From: Rhodoblastus acidophilus
GTDB lineage: Bacteria > Pseudomonadota > Alphaproteobacteria > Rhizobiales > Beijerinckiaceae
Length of the DNA stretch: 64,000 nt
Direction: 5' to 3'
Assembly (NCBI RefSeq): GCF_009720655.1
Contig: NZ_WNKS01000006.1
Location: forward strand, 62,001-126,000
Position numbers and translations under genes: made by a program. The first letter of the stretch is position 1, and each line of letters opens with the position of its first letter. Under the pieces are notes generated by a model. It searched no databases, was not told the origin of the DNA, and saw nothing but the letters and a program-made list of their open reading frames with translations. Positions 21,384 to 29,509 of this stretch are shown piece after piece.

Positions 21384-24218
21384 ATGTTGATCAAGGAACT
21401 GGACACCGGCACGCCGATCCGGACCAATGTCGAAACCGTCACCCTCACCATAGACGGCGAGCAGGTCACTGTCCCCAAGGGGACCTCGGTGATGGCCGCC
21501 TCGACGCTGCGCGGCGTCAACATCCCAAAACTCTGCGCCACCGACTCGCTCGAAAGTTTTGGCTCCTGCCGCATGTGCATGGTGGAGATCGAGGGGCGGC
21601 GGGGAACGCCCGCCTCCTGCACCACGCCCGCCGAACAGGGCATGGTGGTGCGCACCCAGACCGAGCGCCTGGCAAAACTGCGGCGCGGGGTGATGGAGCT
21701 GTACATCTCCGATCACCCGCTCGACTGCCTGACCTGCGCCGCCAACGGCGATTGCGAGTTGCAGGACGTGGCGGGCGAAGTCGGCTTGCGCGAGGTGCGC
21801 TATGGCGACGGCGCCAACCATCTGAAGGATGTGAAGGACGCGTCCAACCCCTACTTCACCTACGATCCCGCCAAATGCATCGTCTGCTATCGCTGCGTCC
21901 GCGCCTGCGAGGAGGTGCAAGGCACCTTCGCGCTCACCGCGAGCGGACGCGGGTTTGACTCGCGCATCGCCTCGGGTCCGACCGATTTTCTCTCCAGCGA
22001 ATGCGTCTCCTGCGGGGCGTGTGTTCAGGCCTGCCCGACCGCGACGCTGATCGAAAAGAGCGTGATCGCCGAGGGCCAGCCGGAACACTCGAAAGTGACG
22101 ACCTGCGCCTATTGCGGCGTCGGCTGTTCGTTCAAGGCGGAGATGCGCGGCGAAAAGCTGATCCGCATGGTCCCCTACAAGCAAGGCCAGGCCAACGAGG
22201 GCCATTCCTGCGTCAAAGGCCGGTTCGCTTACGGCTATGCGACCCACAAGGACCGCAAGACCCGGCCGATGATTCGCGAAAAAATCACCGATCCCTGGCG
22301 CGAGGTGAGCTGGGAGGAGGCCATCGCGCACACCGCGTCCGAGTTCAAGCGTCTGCAAGCCAAATACGGCCGCGAATCCGTCGGCGCCATTTCCTCCTCG
22401 CGCTGCACCAACGAAGAAGTTTTTGTGCTGCAAAAGATGGTGCGCGCCGCTCTGCGCAACAACAACATCGACACCTGCGCGCGCGTCTGCCACTCGCCCA
22501 CGGGCTACGGCCTGTCGGTGACGCTCGGCACCTCCGCGGGCACGCAGGATTTCAAGTCGGTCGACGAGGCCGATGTGATGCTGGTGATCGGCGCCAACCC
22601 GACCGACGCCCATCCGGTGTTCGGCTCGCGGATGAAGAAGCGGCTGCGCCAGGGCGCCAAGCTGATCGTGATCGATCCGCGCGCCATCGACTTGGTGCGC
22701 ACGCCGCATGTGCAGGCGGCGCATCACCTGGCGCTGATGCCGGGAACCAATGTCGCCGTGGTCAATGCGCTGGCGCATGTAATCGTCACCGAAGGGCTGC
22801 TCAAGGAGGATTACATCGCCGCGCGCTGCGACCGCGACGCTTTTGAATCCTGGGCGCGCTTCATTGCGCTGGAGCAGAATTCGCCCGAGTACACCGAACA
22901 ATTCACCGGCGTGCCGGCGGCGGAGGTGCGCGCGGCGGCGCGGCTTTACGCCGGCGTGAAGAACGCGGCGATCTATTACGGCCTCGGCGTCACCGAGCAC
23001 AGCCAGGGCTCGACCACCGTCATGGCGCTGGCGAATCTGGCCATGGCCACCGGCAACATCGGCCATGTCGGCGCCGGCGTGAATCCGCTGCGCGGACAGA
23101 ACAATGTGCAGGGCTCCTGTGATATGGGCTCGTTCCCGCACGAGTTCCCCGGCTACCGCCACGTCTCCAACGACGCGGTGCGTTCTGTTTTTGAGACGCG
23201 CTGGGCGACGAAACTCGACGACGAGCCGGGCCTGCGCATTCCCAACATGTTCGACGAAGCGCTCGATGGCGCCTTCAAGGGTTTGTTCGTCCACGGCGAG
23301 GACATCGCGCAATCCGACCCGAACACAAATCACGTCTCCGCCGCGCTGAAAAACATGGAATGCGTGGTGGTCCAGGACTTGTTTCTGAACGAGACCGCCA
23401 AGTTCGCGCATGTCTTCCTTCCAGGCGCGAGCTTTTTGGAAAAGGACGGCACCTTCACCAATGCCGAGCGCCGCATCAACCGCGTGCGAAAAGTGATGAC
23501 CCCGCTGTCCGGAAAAGACGAATGGGCGGCGATTTGCGAGCTCTCGACCGCGCTCGGCTATCCCATGAGCTACGCGGACCCGTCCGAAATCATGGACGAG
23601 ATCGCCGCGCTCACCCCCACTTTCGCGGGCGTCAGCTACGCCAAGCTCGACGAAATGGGCTCGGTGCAATGGCCGTGCAACGAGGCTTCTCCAAACGGCA
23701 CGCCGATGATGCATGTCGAGCGTTTTGTCAACGGCGCCGGCAAGTTCATGCTCACCGAATATGTGCCGACCAGCGAGCGCAGCGGCCCGCGCTTCCCGCT
23801 GATCCTCACCACCGGGCGCATCCTGTCGCAATACAATGTCGGCGCGCAGACCCGGCGCACCGAAAACAGCGCCTGGCATGCCGAGGACGTGTTGGAAATC
23901 CATCCGTTCGACGCGGAACAGCGCGGCATTCTCGACGGCGAACTGGTGTCGGTGGCCTCGCGCGCCGGCGACGTCGCGCTGCGCGCGAAAATCAGCGAGC
24001 GCATGCAGCCCGGCGTGGTTTACACGACGTTCCATCATCCGGGCTCGGGCGCCAATGTCGTGACCACCGACAACAGCGACTGGGCGACCAACTGTCCCGA
24101 ATACAAGGTGACGGCGGTGGAGGTGCGGCGCACGAACTCCCTGTCCGAATGGCAGCAGCGCAACGCCGACGAGGATTTTTCGCTGCGCCGCCTGGAGGTG
24201 ATCGATGCCGCAGAGTGA
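21384..24218 (+). CDS. fdsA: NAD-dependent formate dehydrogenase alpha subunit (molybdopterin)
   Basis: The 944-residue catalytic subunit, oxidising formate at a bis-molybdopterin guanine dinucleotide centre. Iron-sulfur ligands occur in order: a [2Fe-2S] set (SCRMCMVE), a His-Cys3 set (HPLDCLTCAANGDC), two ferredoxin-type sets (CIVCYRCVRAC and CVSCGACVQAC), then the proximal cluster CAYCGVGCSF. The metal ligand is a cysteine in CARVCHSPTGYG rather than selenocysteine, followed by the conserved His. Length and layout match FdsA of soluble NAD-linked enzymes. AGGAG lies 6 bases before the ATG. Its end overlaps the fdhD start by 14 bases. Confidence 0.96.
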   Translation: MLIKELDTGTPIRTNVETVTLTIDGEQVTVPKGTSVMAASTLRGVNIPKLCATDSLESFGSCRMCMVEIEGRRGTPASCTTPAEQGMVVRTQTERLAKLRRGVMELYISDHPLDCLTCAANGDCELQDVAGEVGLREVRYGDGANHLKDVKDASNPYFTYDPAKCIVCYRCVRACEEVQGTFALTASGRGFDSRIASGPTDFLSSECVSCGACVQACPTATLIEKSVIAEGQPEHSKVTTCAYCGVGCSFKAEMRGEKLIRMVPYKQGQANEGHSCVKGRFAYGYATHKDRKTRPMIREKITDPWREVSWEEAIAHTASEFKRLQAKYGRESVGAISSSRCTNEEVFVLQKMVRAALRNNNIDTCARVCHSPTGYGLSVTLGTSAGTQDFKSVDEADVMLVIGANPTDAHPVFGSRMKKRLRQGAKLIVIDPRAIDLVRTPHVQAAHHLALMPGTNVAVVNALAHVIVTEGLLKEDYIAARCDRDAFESWARFIALEQNSPEYTEQFTGVPAAEVRAAARLYAGVKNAAIYYGLGVTEHSQGSTTVMALANLAMATGNIGHVGAGVNPLRGQNNVQGSCDMGSFPHEFPGYRHVSNDAVRSVFETRWATKLDDEPGLRIPNMFDEALDGAFKGLFVHGEDIAQSDPNTNHVSAALKNMECVVVQDLFLNETAKFAHVFLPGASFLEKDGTFTNAERRINRVRKVMTPLSGKDEWAAICELSTALGYPMSYADPSEIMDEIAALTPTFAGVSYAKLDEMGSVQWPCNEASPNGTPMMHVERFVNGAGKFMLTEYVPTSERSGPRFPLILTTGRILSQYNVGAQTRRTENSAWHAEDVLEIHPFDAEQRGILDGELVSVASRAGDVALRAKISERMQPGVVYTTFHHPGSGANVVTTDNSDWATNCPEYKVTAVEVRRTNSLSEWQQRNADEDFSLRRLEVIDAAE

Positions 24219-25038
24219 GATTTTCGCCGCGCGGAAAATCCCAACCAAGGTGTTCGAAGCCAACGGTTTGACGCACACGGGCGAGCGCGCCGTCGCCGAG
24301 GAAACGCCGATCAGTTTTCTCTACGGCGGCGTGCCCTATGCCGTGATGATGGCCAGCCCCGGCGACACCGAGGATTTCGCCTACGGCTTTTCCCTCACCG
24401 AAGGTTTGATCGCACGCGCCGACGATATTCGTGCGCTCAACGTGTCGCCGCAGGGCCATGGCCTCGCCGTGGACATCCGCCTTGCGCCGGAGAAGATGAG
24501 CGGGCATCTGGCGCGGCGGCGCGTCATCGAAGGCCGCAGTTCCTGCGGGTTGTGCGGCGTCGAAAGCGCCGACATGCTGCCGCAGGCGCGGCCCGTCGAA
24601 AAGACCGCGCCCGTCGAGGCGCAGGCGGTGTTCATGGCGCTGCGCCATCTCTCGGCGAACCAGCCGCTCAACGCCGCGACCCGCGCCGTCCACGCCGCCG
24701 CCTTTTGCGCCCGCGACGGCTCGATCCTGGTGGCGCGCGAGGATGTCGGCCGCCACAACGCGCTCGACAAATGCATCGGCGCGGCGCTGCGCGCTCGGCT
24801 CGACGCGCGCGAGGGATTTGTCGTCGTCACCAGCCGCGCCTCGTTCGAAATGGTGGAAAAAACCGCCTTCTTCGGCGCGCCCCTGCTCGCCGCCATTTCG
24901 GCGCCGACCGGCCTCGCCATCGAGCGGGCGGAAGCGTTGGGGCTGACGCTGGCGGCCATCGCCCGCGCCGACAGTTTTGCGGTTTTCGTCGGCGATATCG
25001 CCGAGACGAACGCCTCTTGTCACAGGAATGTTTCATGA
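24205..25038 (+). CDS. fdhD: Formate dehydrogenase accessory sulfurtransferase FdhD/FdsC
   Basis: A 277-residue accessory protein needed to activate the molybdenum centre of formate dehydrogenase; in E. coli FdhD passes sulfur from a cysteine desulfurase to the cofactor. The catalytic pair is SSCGLCGVES, and the family blocks TEDFAYGFSLTEGL and REDVGRHNALDKCIG are present. The ATG at 24205 overlaps fdsA by 14 bases and its own TGA overlaps fdsD (ATGA), so all five genes are probably translated from one message. Confidence 0.95.
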   Translation: MPQSEIFAARKIPTKVFEANGLTHTGERAVAEETPISFLYGGVPYAVMMASPGDTEDFAYGFSLTEGLIARADDIRALNVSPQGHGLAVDIRLAPEKMSGHLARRRVIEGRSSCGLCGVESADMLPQARPVEKTAPVEAQAVFMALRHLSANQPLNAATRAVHAAAFCARDGSILVAREDVGRHNALDKCIGAALRARLDAREGFVVVTSRASFEMVEKTAFFGAPLLAAISAPTGLAIERAEALGLTLAAIARADSFAVFVGDIAETNASCHRNVS

Positions 25039-25274
25039 GCGAAATTGCGCACGACACGGAAGCGAAACTTTTGCGCATGGCCGTCCAGATCGCCGATTAC
25101 TACAAGGCTTACGGCGACACGGCGCCCGGCGCCATCGCGGGCCACATCAACAAGTTCTGGACCCCGAAAATGCGCGAGGAATTTTTGTGCGCCGCCACCG
25201 GACGCACGCTGGAGCCGCCGCCGCTGGACGCCGCGCGCGCCCTGGTGAAGAGGAGAAAAGCGGAGGTGTTTTAG
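25035..25274 (+). CDS. fdsD: Formate dehydrogenase delta subunit
   Basis: A 79-residue protein of the FdsD family, small and largely helical, with the family pattern LLRMAVQIADYYKAY and HINKFWTPKMREEF. FdsD is a non-catalytic component needed for assembly or stability of the NAD-linked enzyme. The ATG at 25035 overlaps the fdhD stop. It is the last gene of the operon and is followed by a pair of inverted hairpins. Confidence 0.92.
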   Translation: MSEIAHDTEAKLLRMAVQIADYYKAYGDTAPGAIAGHINKFWTPKMREEFLCAATGRTLEPPPLDAARALVKRRKAEVF

Positions 25275-25286
25275 CCGCGATCCATC

Positions 25287-25400
25287 CCCTCTCCCCGCGA
25301 GCGGGGAGAGGGTGAGGGGGACTCGAGCGCTGGCTCCAACGCCGGGGCTAATACCGTACTCCCCCTCACCCCTGCCCTCTCCCCGCTCGCGGGGAGAGGG
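25287..25400. repeat. Inverted pair of GC-rich palindromic repeats
   Basis: Two almost identical hairpins (CCCTCTCCCCGC-GA/TC-GCGGGGAGAGGG at 25287-25312 and 25375-25400) face each other, with TGAGGGGGA-type blocks on their inner sides. It is a variant of the intergenic repeat seen near 3.8 and 29.3 kb. It lies between fdsD and the OFA transporter and could end or attenuate transcription, though there is no T-tract. Confidence 0.78.
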
Positions 25401-25475
25401 AGAAGGTCGAGGCCTTCATCGAACATCGAAATTCGGACCGGAGCAAAAAATTCCGGCCGCTATGGGAGGGAAGCA

Positions 25476-27125
25476 ATGACTGCGACGACACACGCCGGCG
25501 CCCCGCCGGCGCCGCATTGGCTTGACCGCGAATACACCGTGGCCAAGCCGGGATTCAATCGCTGGCTGGTCCCGCCGGCCGCGCTGGCCATCCATCTGTG
25601 CATCGGCATGGCCTATGGCTTTTCGGTGTTCTGGCTGCCGCTGTCGCAGTCCATCGGCGTCACCAAAGCCGTCGCCTGCCCCGCCGACACCGGCCTGCTG
25701 ACCGCTTTGTTCACCACCAGCTGCGACTGGAAAGTGGCCGATCTCGGCTGGATGTACACCCTGTTCTTCGTCCTGCTCGGCTCCTCCGCCGCGCTCTGGG
25801 GCGGCTGGCTGGAGCGCGCGGGACCGCGCAAGGCGGGCCTCGTCGCGGCCTTCTGCTGGGCCGGCGGCCTGCTGCTCGGCGCGCTCGGCGTCTATTGGCA
25901 CCAACTGTGGCTGCTGTGGCTTGGCCCGGGCATCATCGGCGGGATCGGCCTCGGCCTCGGCTATATCTCGCCCGTGTCGACGCTGATCAAATGGTTCCCG
26001 GATCGGCGCGGCATGGCGACGGGCATGGCGATCATGGGCTTTGGCGGCGGCGCCATGATCGGCTCGCCGCTCGCGGCCATGCTGATGAACCATTTCAAAT
26101 CCGCCGACGGCGTCGGCGTCTGGCAAACATTTGTGGTGCTGGCCGGCGTCTATTTTCTCTACATGCTCGGCGGCGCGCTGGGCTATCGCGTGCCGCCGCA
26201 CGGCTGGCGCCCGGACGGCTGGACCCCGCCCGTCCGCAGGAACAAGCTGATCTCCAGCGGCAACGTCCATCTGCGCGACGCGCACAAGACGCCGCAATTC
26301 TGGCTGATCTGGCTTGTTCTGTGCCTCAACGTGTCCGCTGGCATCGGCGTCATCGGCATGGCCTCGCCCATGCTCCAGGAAATTTTTGGCGGCGGCCTGA
26401 TCGGCAAGCCGGAGCTGGGTTTTGCCGCGCTCGACGCCGGGGACAAGGCGAAGATCGCCGTGATCGCCGCCGGCTTCACCGGCCTGCTCTCGCTGTTCAA
26501 CATCGCCGGGCGTTTTGTTTGGGCTTCTTCGTCCGACCATTTGGGACGCAAGGCGACCTATTTCATCTTTTTCGGCTTGGGCATCGCCCTTTATGCGGCG
26601 GCGCCGACCCTGGCGCATACCGGCAACAAGGCCCTGTTCGTGCTGGCCATCGGCGTCATCCTGTCGATGTATGGCGGCGGTTTCGCCACTGTGCCGGCCT
26701 ATCTCGCCGACATTTTCGGCACCGCTTATGTCGGCGCCATCCATGGACGGCTGCTCACCGCCTGGTCCACCGCCGGCATCGTCGGCCCGGTCGTCGTCAA
26801 CTACATCCGCGAGTTCAACAAGGCGGCGGGCGTGCCGGCGGACCGGCTCTATGACGCCACCCTCTACATCCTCGCCGGATTCCTCGTGGTCGGGCTGATC
26901 TGCAACGCTCTGGTGCGGCCTGTGAACCCCAAATATCTGATGCCGGAGGACGAATCGGAAAAGCTGGCGGCGGCGCAGGCGATTCCCTCGGGTCCGCTCG
27001 GGACCTATGGCATCGGCGGCGGCGGATTCGGCATAAAGACCGCGCTGGCCTGGAGCGTGGTCGGCATCCCGCTGGCCTGGGGCGTCTGGCAGACGCTGCA
27101 AAAAGCGCTGGCGATCTTCCAGTAA
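25476..27125 (+). CDS. OFA-family MFS transporter (oxalate/formate antiporter type)
   Basis: A 549-residue inner-membrane major facilitator of the oxalate/formate antiporter family, with about twelve hydrophobic helices. Visible family features are FNRWLVPPAALAIHLCIGMA at the start, the loop WFPDRRGMATGMAIMGFGGG between helices 4 and 5, and FVWASSSDHLGRKATYFIF after helix 8. It is longer than OxlT (about 420 residues) through an enlarged first periplasmic loop with two cysteines and a C-terminal extension. A strong ribosome site (GGGAGGG) precedes the ATG. Its place after the fds operon suggests exchange of formate, oxalate or another small carboxylate; the real substrate is unproven. Confidence 0.85.
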   Translation: MTATTHAGAPPAPHWLDREYTVAKPGFNRWLVPPAALAIHLCIGMAYGFSVFWLPLSQSIGVTKAVACPADTGLLTALFTTSCDWKVADLGWMYTLFFVLLGSSAALWGGWLERAGPRKAGLVAAFCWAGGLLLGALGVYWHQLWLLWLGPGIIGGIGLGLGYISPVSTLIKWFPDRRGMATGMAIMGFGGGAMIGSPLAAMLMNHFKSADGVGVWQTFVVLAGVYFLYMLGGALGYRVPPHGWRPDGWTPPVRRNKLISSGNVHLRDAHKTPQFWLIWLVLCLNVSAGIGVIGMASPMLQEIFGGGLIGKPELGFAALDAGDKAKIAVIAAGFTGLLSLFNIAGRFVWASSSDHLGRKATYFIFFGLGIALYAAAPTLAHTGNKALFVLAIGVILSMYGGGFATVPAYLADIFGTAYVGAIHGRLLTAWSTAGIVGPVVVNYIREFNKAAGVPADRLYDATLYILAGFLVVGLICNALVRPVNPKYLMPEDESEKLAAAQAIPSGPLGTYGIGGGGFGIKTALAWSVVGIPLAWGVWQTLQKALAIFQ

Positions 27126-27129
27126 TTTT

Positions 27130-27156
27130 GAGCCCGGAGGCGAACCCTCCGGGCTC
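27130..27156 (+). terminator. GC-rich hairpin after the OFA gene
   Basis: GAGCCCGGAGG pairs with CCTCCGGGCTC across a 5-base loop, starting 5 bases after the stop codon. No T-run follows, so this is a likely stabilising or Rho-assisted hairpin rather than a classic terminator. Confidence 0.5.
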
Positions 27157-27181
27157 AGACTGCCGACAAACGCGTGGACCG

Positions 27182-27265
27182 CCCTCGTCCTTCGAGACAG
27201 CCGCCAAAGGGCGTCTTTAGACGCCCGTCTGGCCACGGGCTTTGGCGGCTTCCTCAGGATGAGGG
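27182..27265. repeat. Rhizobiales-type intergenic palindrome
   Basis: Arms CCCTCGTCCTTCGAGAC and CCTCAGGATGAGGG bracket an inner inverted pair GCCGCCAAAG/CTTTGGCGGC. Such mosaics are frequent between genes in this order of bacteria. It is part of the gene-free stretch 27126-27459. Confidence 0.6.
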
Positions 27266-27299
27266 CTACTATTTTGATCTAGAAAGATAAAAATCCTCC

Positions 27300-27369
27300 G
27301 CCCGGAGGCGAGCCCTCCGGGCCTGTGCTCAAAAACCCGCGCAAGCGGGCGTCGCGAAGCGGGCTTTTT
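27300..27369. terminator. Two hairpins, the second terminator-like in both directions
   Basis: GCCCGGAGG/CCTCCGGGC (27300-27322) is followed by AAAAACCCGC paired with GCGGG-C-TTTTT (27331-27369). The A and T runs on either side allow termination on either strand. They precede the ferredoxin gene. Confidence 0.5.
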
Positions 27370-27459
27370 AGAATTTTTCCAAACTACGCCATTTTCGTTT
27401 GCGACAAGCGCGGCCGCTGGCATTCTGGCTGCGTTGACGAACAAGGCGAGGGTTCGGAA

Positions 27460-27678
27460 TTGATCATCTGTTCCTGCAATGTCATCTCTGATCGGGACGT
27501 GCACGGCGCCTCCAAACCGTGCGGGGCTCCGGCCGAGCGACCCGCTGACGTGTTCCGCGGGCTCGGCCGCGCCCCCAAATGCGGCAAATGCGTGCGGAAC
27601 ATTCGCGCGGCGCTCGACTCGCGCTGCTGCGGCGACGAACACGCGGCGCGTGAGCCCGGCATGGAGGCTTGCGCCTGA
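27460..27678 (+). CDS. bfd: Bacterioferritin-associated ferredoxin-like protein
   Basis: A 72-residue (2Fe-2S)-binding protein of the Bfd/BFD-like family. The four ligands follow the family spacing: CSC near the N-terminus and CGKC about 35 residues later. Bfd proteins reduce the iron core of bacterioferritin to release stored iron, which fits the bacterioferritin gene 100 bp downstream. The start is inferred as the TTG at 27460, giving the usual N-terminus LIICSCN after GAGGG; an upstream GTG at 27325 would add 45 residues read through a hairpin and is unlikely. The tail after CGKC has three more cysteines of unknown role. Confidence 0.85.
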   Translation: MIICSCNVISDRDVHGASKPCGAPAERPADVFRGLGRAPKCGKCVRNIRAALDSRCCGDEHAAREPGMEACA

Positions 27679-27778
27679 GCAAGACGGTGTTTTCAAATGC
27701 AACGGCGCCGAAAAATCCCGCTTGCCGCGAACCTTCCAGCCGATACACTCGTTATGAGACGATATTGAGGAGGCGAGG

Positions 27779-28255
27779 ATGCGCGGCGACGCCAAAGTGA
27801 TCGACTATTTGAACAAGGCCCTCCGCAGCGAGTTGACCGCAATCAACCAGTATTGGCTGCACTATCGCATTCTCGACAATTGGGGATATCGCGAGCTGGC
27901 GAAAAAGTGGCGCAAGGAATCCATCGAAGAGATGGAGCATGCCGACAAGGTGACGGCGCGCATCCTGTTCCTTGAAGGTTTTCCCAACATGCAGGAGCTG
28001 AACGCCCTGCGAATCGGCGAAAACATCGAAGAAATTTTGCGCGCCGATCTGGCGGCGGAAACCGATGCGCGCACGCTCTATCTCGAAGCCGCCGCCTATT
28101 GCCTGTCGGTCAACGACCGCGTCACCCAAAACCTGTTCGAACAGCTCACCCATGACGAGGAGGAGCACATCGACTTCCTCGAGACCCAGCTTGAGCTGAT
28201 CAAGCAGATCGGCGTGCAGCTTTACGCGCAAAAGCACATCGGGGAGATGTCCTGA
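27779..28255 (+). CDS. bfr: Bacterioferritin
   Basis: A 158-residue ferritin-like four-helix protein that forms a 24-subunit iron-storage shell with a di-iron ferroxidase centre. The ligands are visible as the Glu of LRSELTAINQYW, EEMEHADK, LAAETDAR and THDEEEHIDFLE. The heme-binding Met of bacterioferritins is present in SIEEMEHADK context. Strong ribosome site GAGGAGGCGAGG before the ATG. It pairs with the Bfd-like gene upstream; the next reading frame begins at its stop codon. Confidence 0.95.
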   Translation: MRGDAKVIDYLNKALRSELTAINQYWLHYRILDNWGYRELAKKWRKESIEEMEHADKVTARILFLEGFPNMQELNALRIGENIEEILRADLAAETDARTLYLEAAAYCLSVNDRVTQNLFEQLTHDEEEHIDFLETQLELIKQIGVQLYAQKHIGEMS

Positions 28256-28755
28256 ACCGTCGCAGCGCCTGGGCGGCGCTGCTGTTTTTCGGATCGATCC
28301 AGCAGGTCGGCGCCACCGCGACGCTGACCTGCGATATTGACGACCGCACTCTGCATTTCAGTTTTCAGACCGCGGTCGGCAGCGCATCGAGCCTGAGCGG
28401 CGCGCAGGGCCGACTCGACCTCAAAGGCGACGGCTTGCCGAAACTGGGCTTCGACCTGGACGCCGGCAACGTCGCCCAACATTGGCTCGACGAACCCGAT
28501 CTGCGCCTGTGGCTGCGCGGGCCGGCAGAGGTTCCCTTCGAGATCGATCTCGTGCTGAAGACGCGAAAAATCAAGGAATTCGATTTTTCAGGCGCCTATC
28601 TCTTGAAGGTCGCCTCGGCGGGCAAGACGCTCAAGCGCTCGGGCCGGGCCTCCTGCACGCTGGGGGCGTTGCCGCCGGCGCCTCAATCCGCACGTTCCGC
28701 CGTCAGATCGACATCGACGCCAACCGCGAAAGCCACCCAGGCGTCGCTGGCGTAA
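28252..28755 (+). CDS. Putative exported protein of unknown function, probable CTG start
   Basis: An open frame of about 167 residues with a credible N-terminal signal peptide (hydrophobic AWAALLFFGSIQQVGATA) and no ATG, GTG or TTG before it. The only start that keeps the signal is a CTG at 28252, which overlaps the bfr stop as CTGA, so translation may be coupled to bfr. The next usable start, a TTG at 28435, would remove 61 residues. The mature part is beta-rich with two cysteines (LTCDID and ASCTLG) that could form a disulfide. The 3' 73 bases overlap the convergent yceI gene. I do not recognise the family. Confidence 0.5.
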   Translation: MNRRSAWAALLFFGSIQQVGATATLTCDIDDRTLHFSFQTAVGSASSLSGAQGRLDLKGDGLPKLGFDLDAGNVAQHWLDEPDLRLWLRGPAEVPFEIDLVLKTRKIKEFDFSGAYLLKVASAGKTLKRSGRASCTLGALPPAPQSARSAVRSTSTPTAKATQASLA

Positions 28756-29234
28756 TCCCCCTGCCCGACCCCAAATTCGTTGCGCAGCAAATCGGCATGG
28801 CCGCGTGCGCGCGCCGTCCGGCCGTCGATGTCGAGGCTGAACGGCAGCACGATTTTCTTGGTGACGCCGCGCAGCGTGAGATCGCCGGTGGCGACAAACC
28901 CTTTTTCCGCGCGCTTGACCTCGGTGGCGACGAAGGTCGCGTTCGGCGTTTTCGCCACGTCGAACCAGTCCTTGTCCGGCAAGGCGCCGTCGCGCTGCCG
29001 GTCGCCGGTCGTGGCGCTGGCGAGATCGACGGTCACCGCAATCTTCGCGGATTCGGGATGCTCGGGGTCGAAGCTGATCCGGGCGTCGAACCGGGAGAAG
29101 GCGCCCGTGAATTTTTCGCCCATCTGAGTCCCGGTAAAGGTCAGGGCGCTTTTCGGCGCCAAAACCTTCCATTCCGCGGCGTCGGCCATGGGCGCCGCGC
29201 CGGACAGCGCGAGCGCCAGCAGGACAAAGCTCAT
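28683..29234 (-). CDS. YceI-family periplasmic protein (second copy)
   Basis: A 183-residue YceI-like lipocalin-fold protein that binds isoprenoid-type lipids in related structures. A signal peptide (FVLLALALSGAAPMADA) is followed by EWKVLAPKSALTFTGTQMG, GDLTLRGVTKKIVLPFSLD and other family blocks. The open frame continues upstream through the repeats to 29513, but the signal peptide fixes the start at 29234. The ribosome site GGGGAG lies in the 3' arm of a repeat hairpin that ends exactly at the ATG. It is the third gene after yceI and cybB. Confidence 0.88.
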   Translation of the reverse strand: MSFVLLALALSGAAPMADAAEWKVLAPKSALTFTGTQMGEKFTGAFSRFDARISFDPEHPESAKIAVTVDLASATTGDRQRDGALPDKDWFDVAKTPNATFVATEVKRAEKGFVATGDLTLRGVTKKIVLPFSLDIDGRTARARGHADLLRNEFGVGQGDYASDAWVAFAVGVDVDLTAERAD

Positions 29235-29482
29235 CCTTCTCCCCTTGCGGGAGAAGGTGGCTCGCGCGAGGCGCGAGACGGATGAGGGGGTGCGCTTGGG
29301 AGGGACGAACCCCTCATACGGTTTCCGCAAGATCGCTTCGCGATCCGCGAAAACGAAATCGCGCGGAAATCCTTCAGGCGAAGGGTGGATTTCCGCGCGA
29401 GCGGAATAGGATTTCCGAACTGATCCTTCGGAAATCGTATCATCCGGCGCTCCGCGCCAGCTTCTCCCGCAAGGGGAGAAGG
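29235..29482. repeat. Pair of inverted palindromic repeats, right unit interrupted by element copy 2
   Basis: The left unit (29235-29290) begins with the hairpin CCTTCTCCC-CTTGC-GGGAGAAGG. The right unit starts ACCCCTCA at 29309 and resumes as TCATCCGGCGC at 29440, ending at 29482. The intact form of the right unit is at 3978-4025, which makes the interruption by the 123-bp element explicit. This fills most of 29235-29509. Confidence 0.82.
29317..29439 (-). repeat. 123-bp palindromic element, copy 2
   Basis: Core of 123 bp flanked by TCA at 29314-29316 and 29440-29442 (TGA in element orientation). It has a C-to-G type change in the terminal hairpin (GGAATAGGATTT instead of GGAATACGATTT), so this copy is slightly decayed. 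It lies inside the right unit of the larger repeat pair. Confidence 0.93.
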
Positions 29483-29509
29483 GCGTGGCGTCCTTCGTGA
29501 CATCGAATT

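Noticed and set aside
21297-24278. 993-codon open frame on the minus strand
   Set aside because: Antisense of fdsA; no recognisable motif, while the plus strand has complete cofactor motifs.
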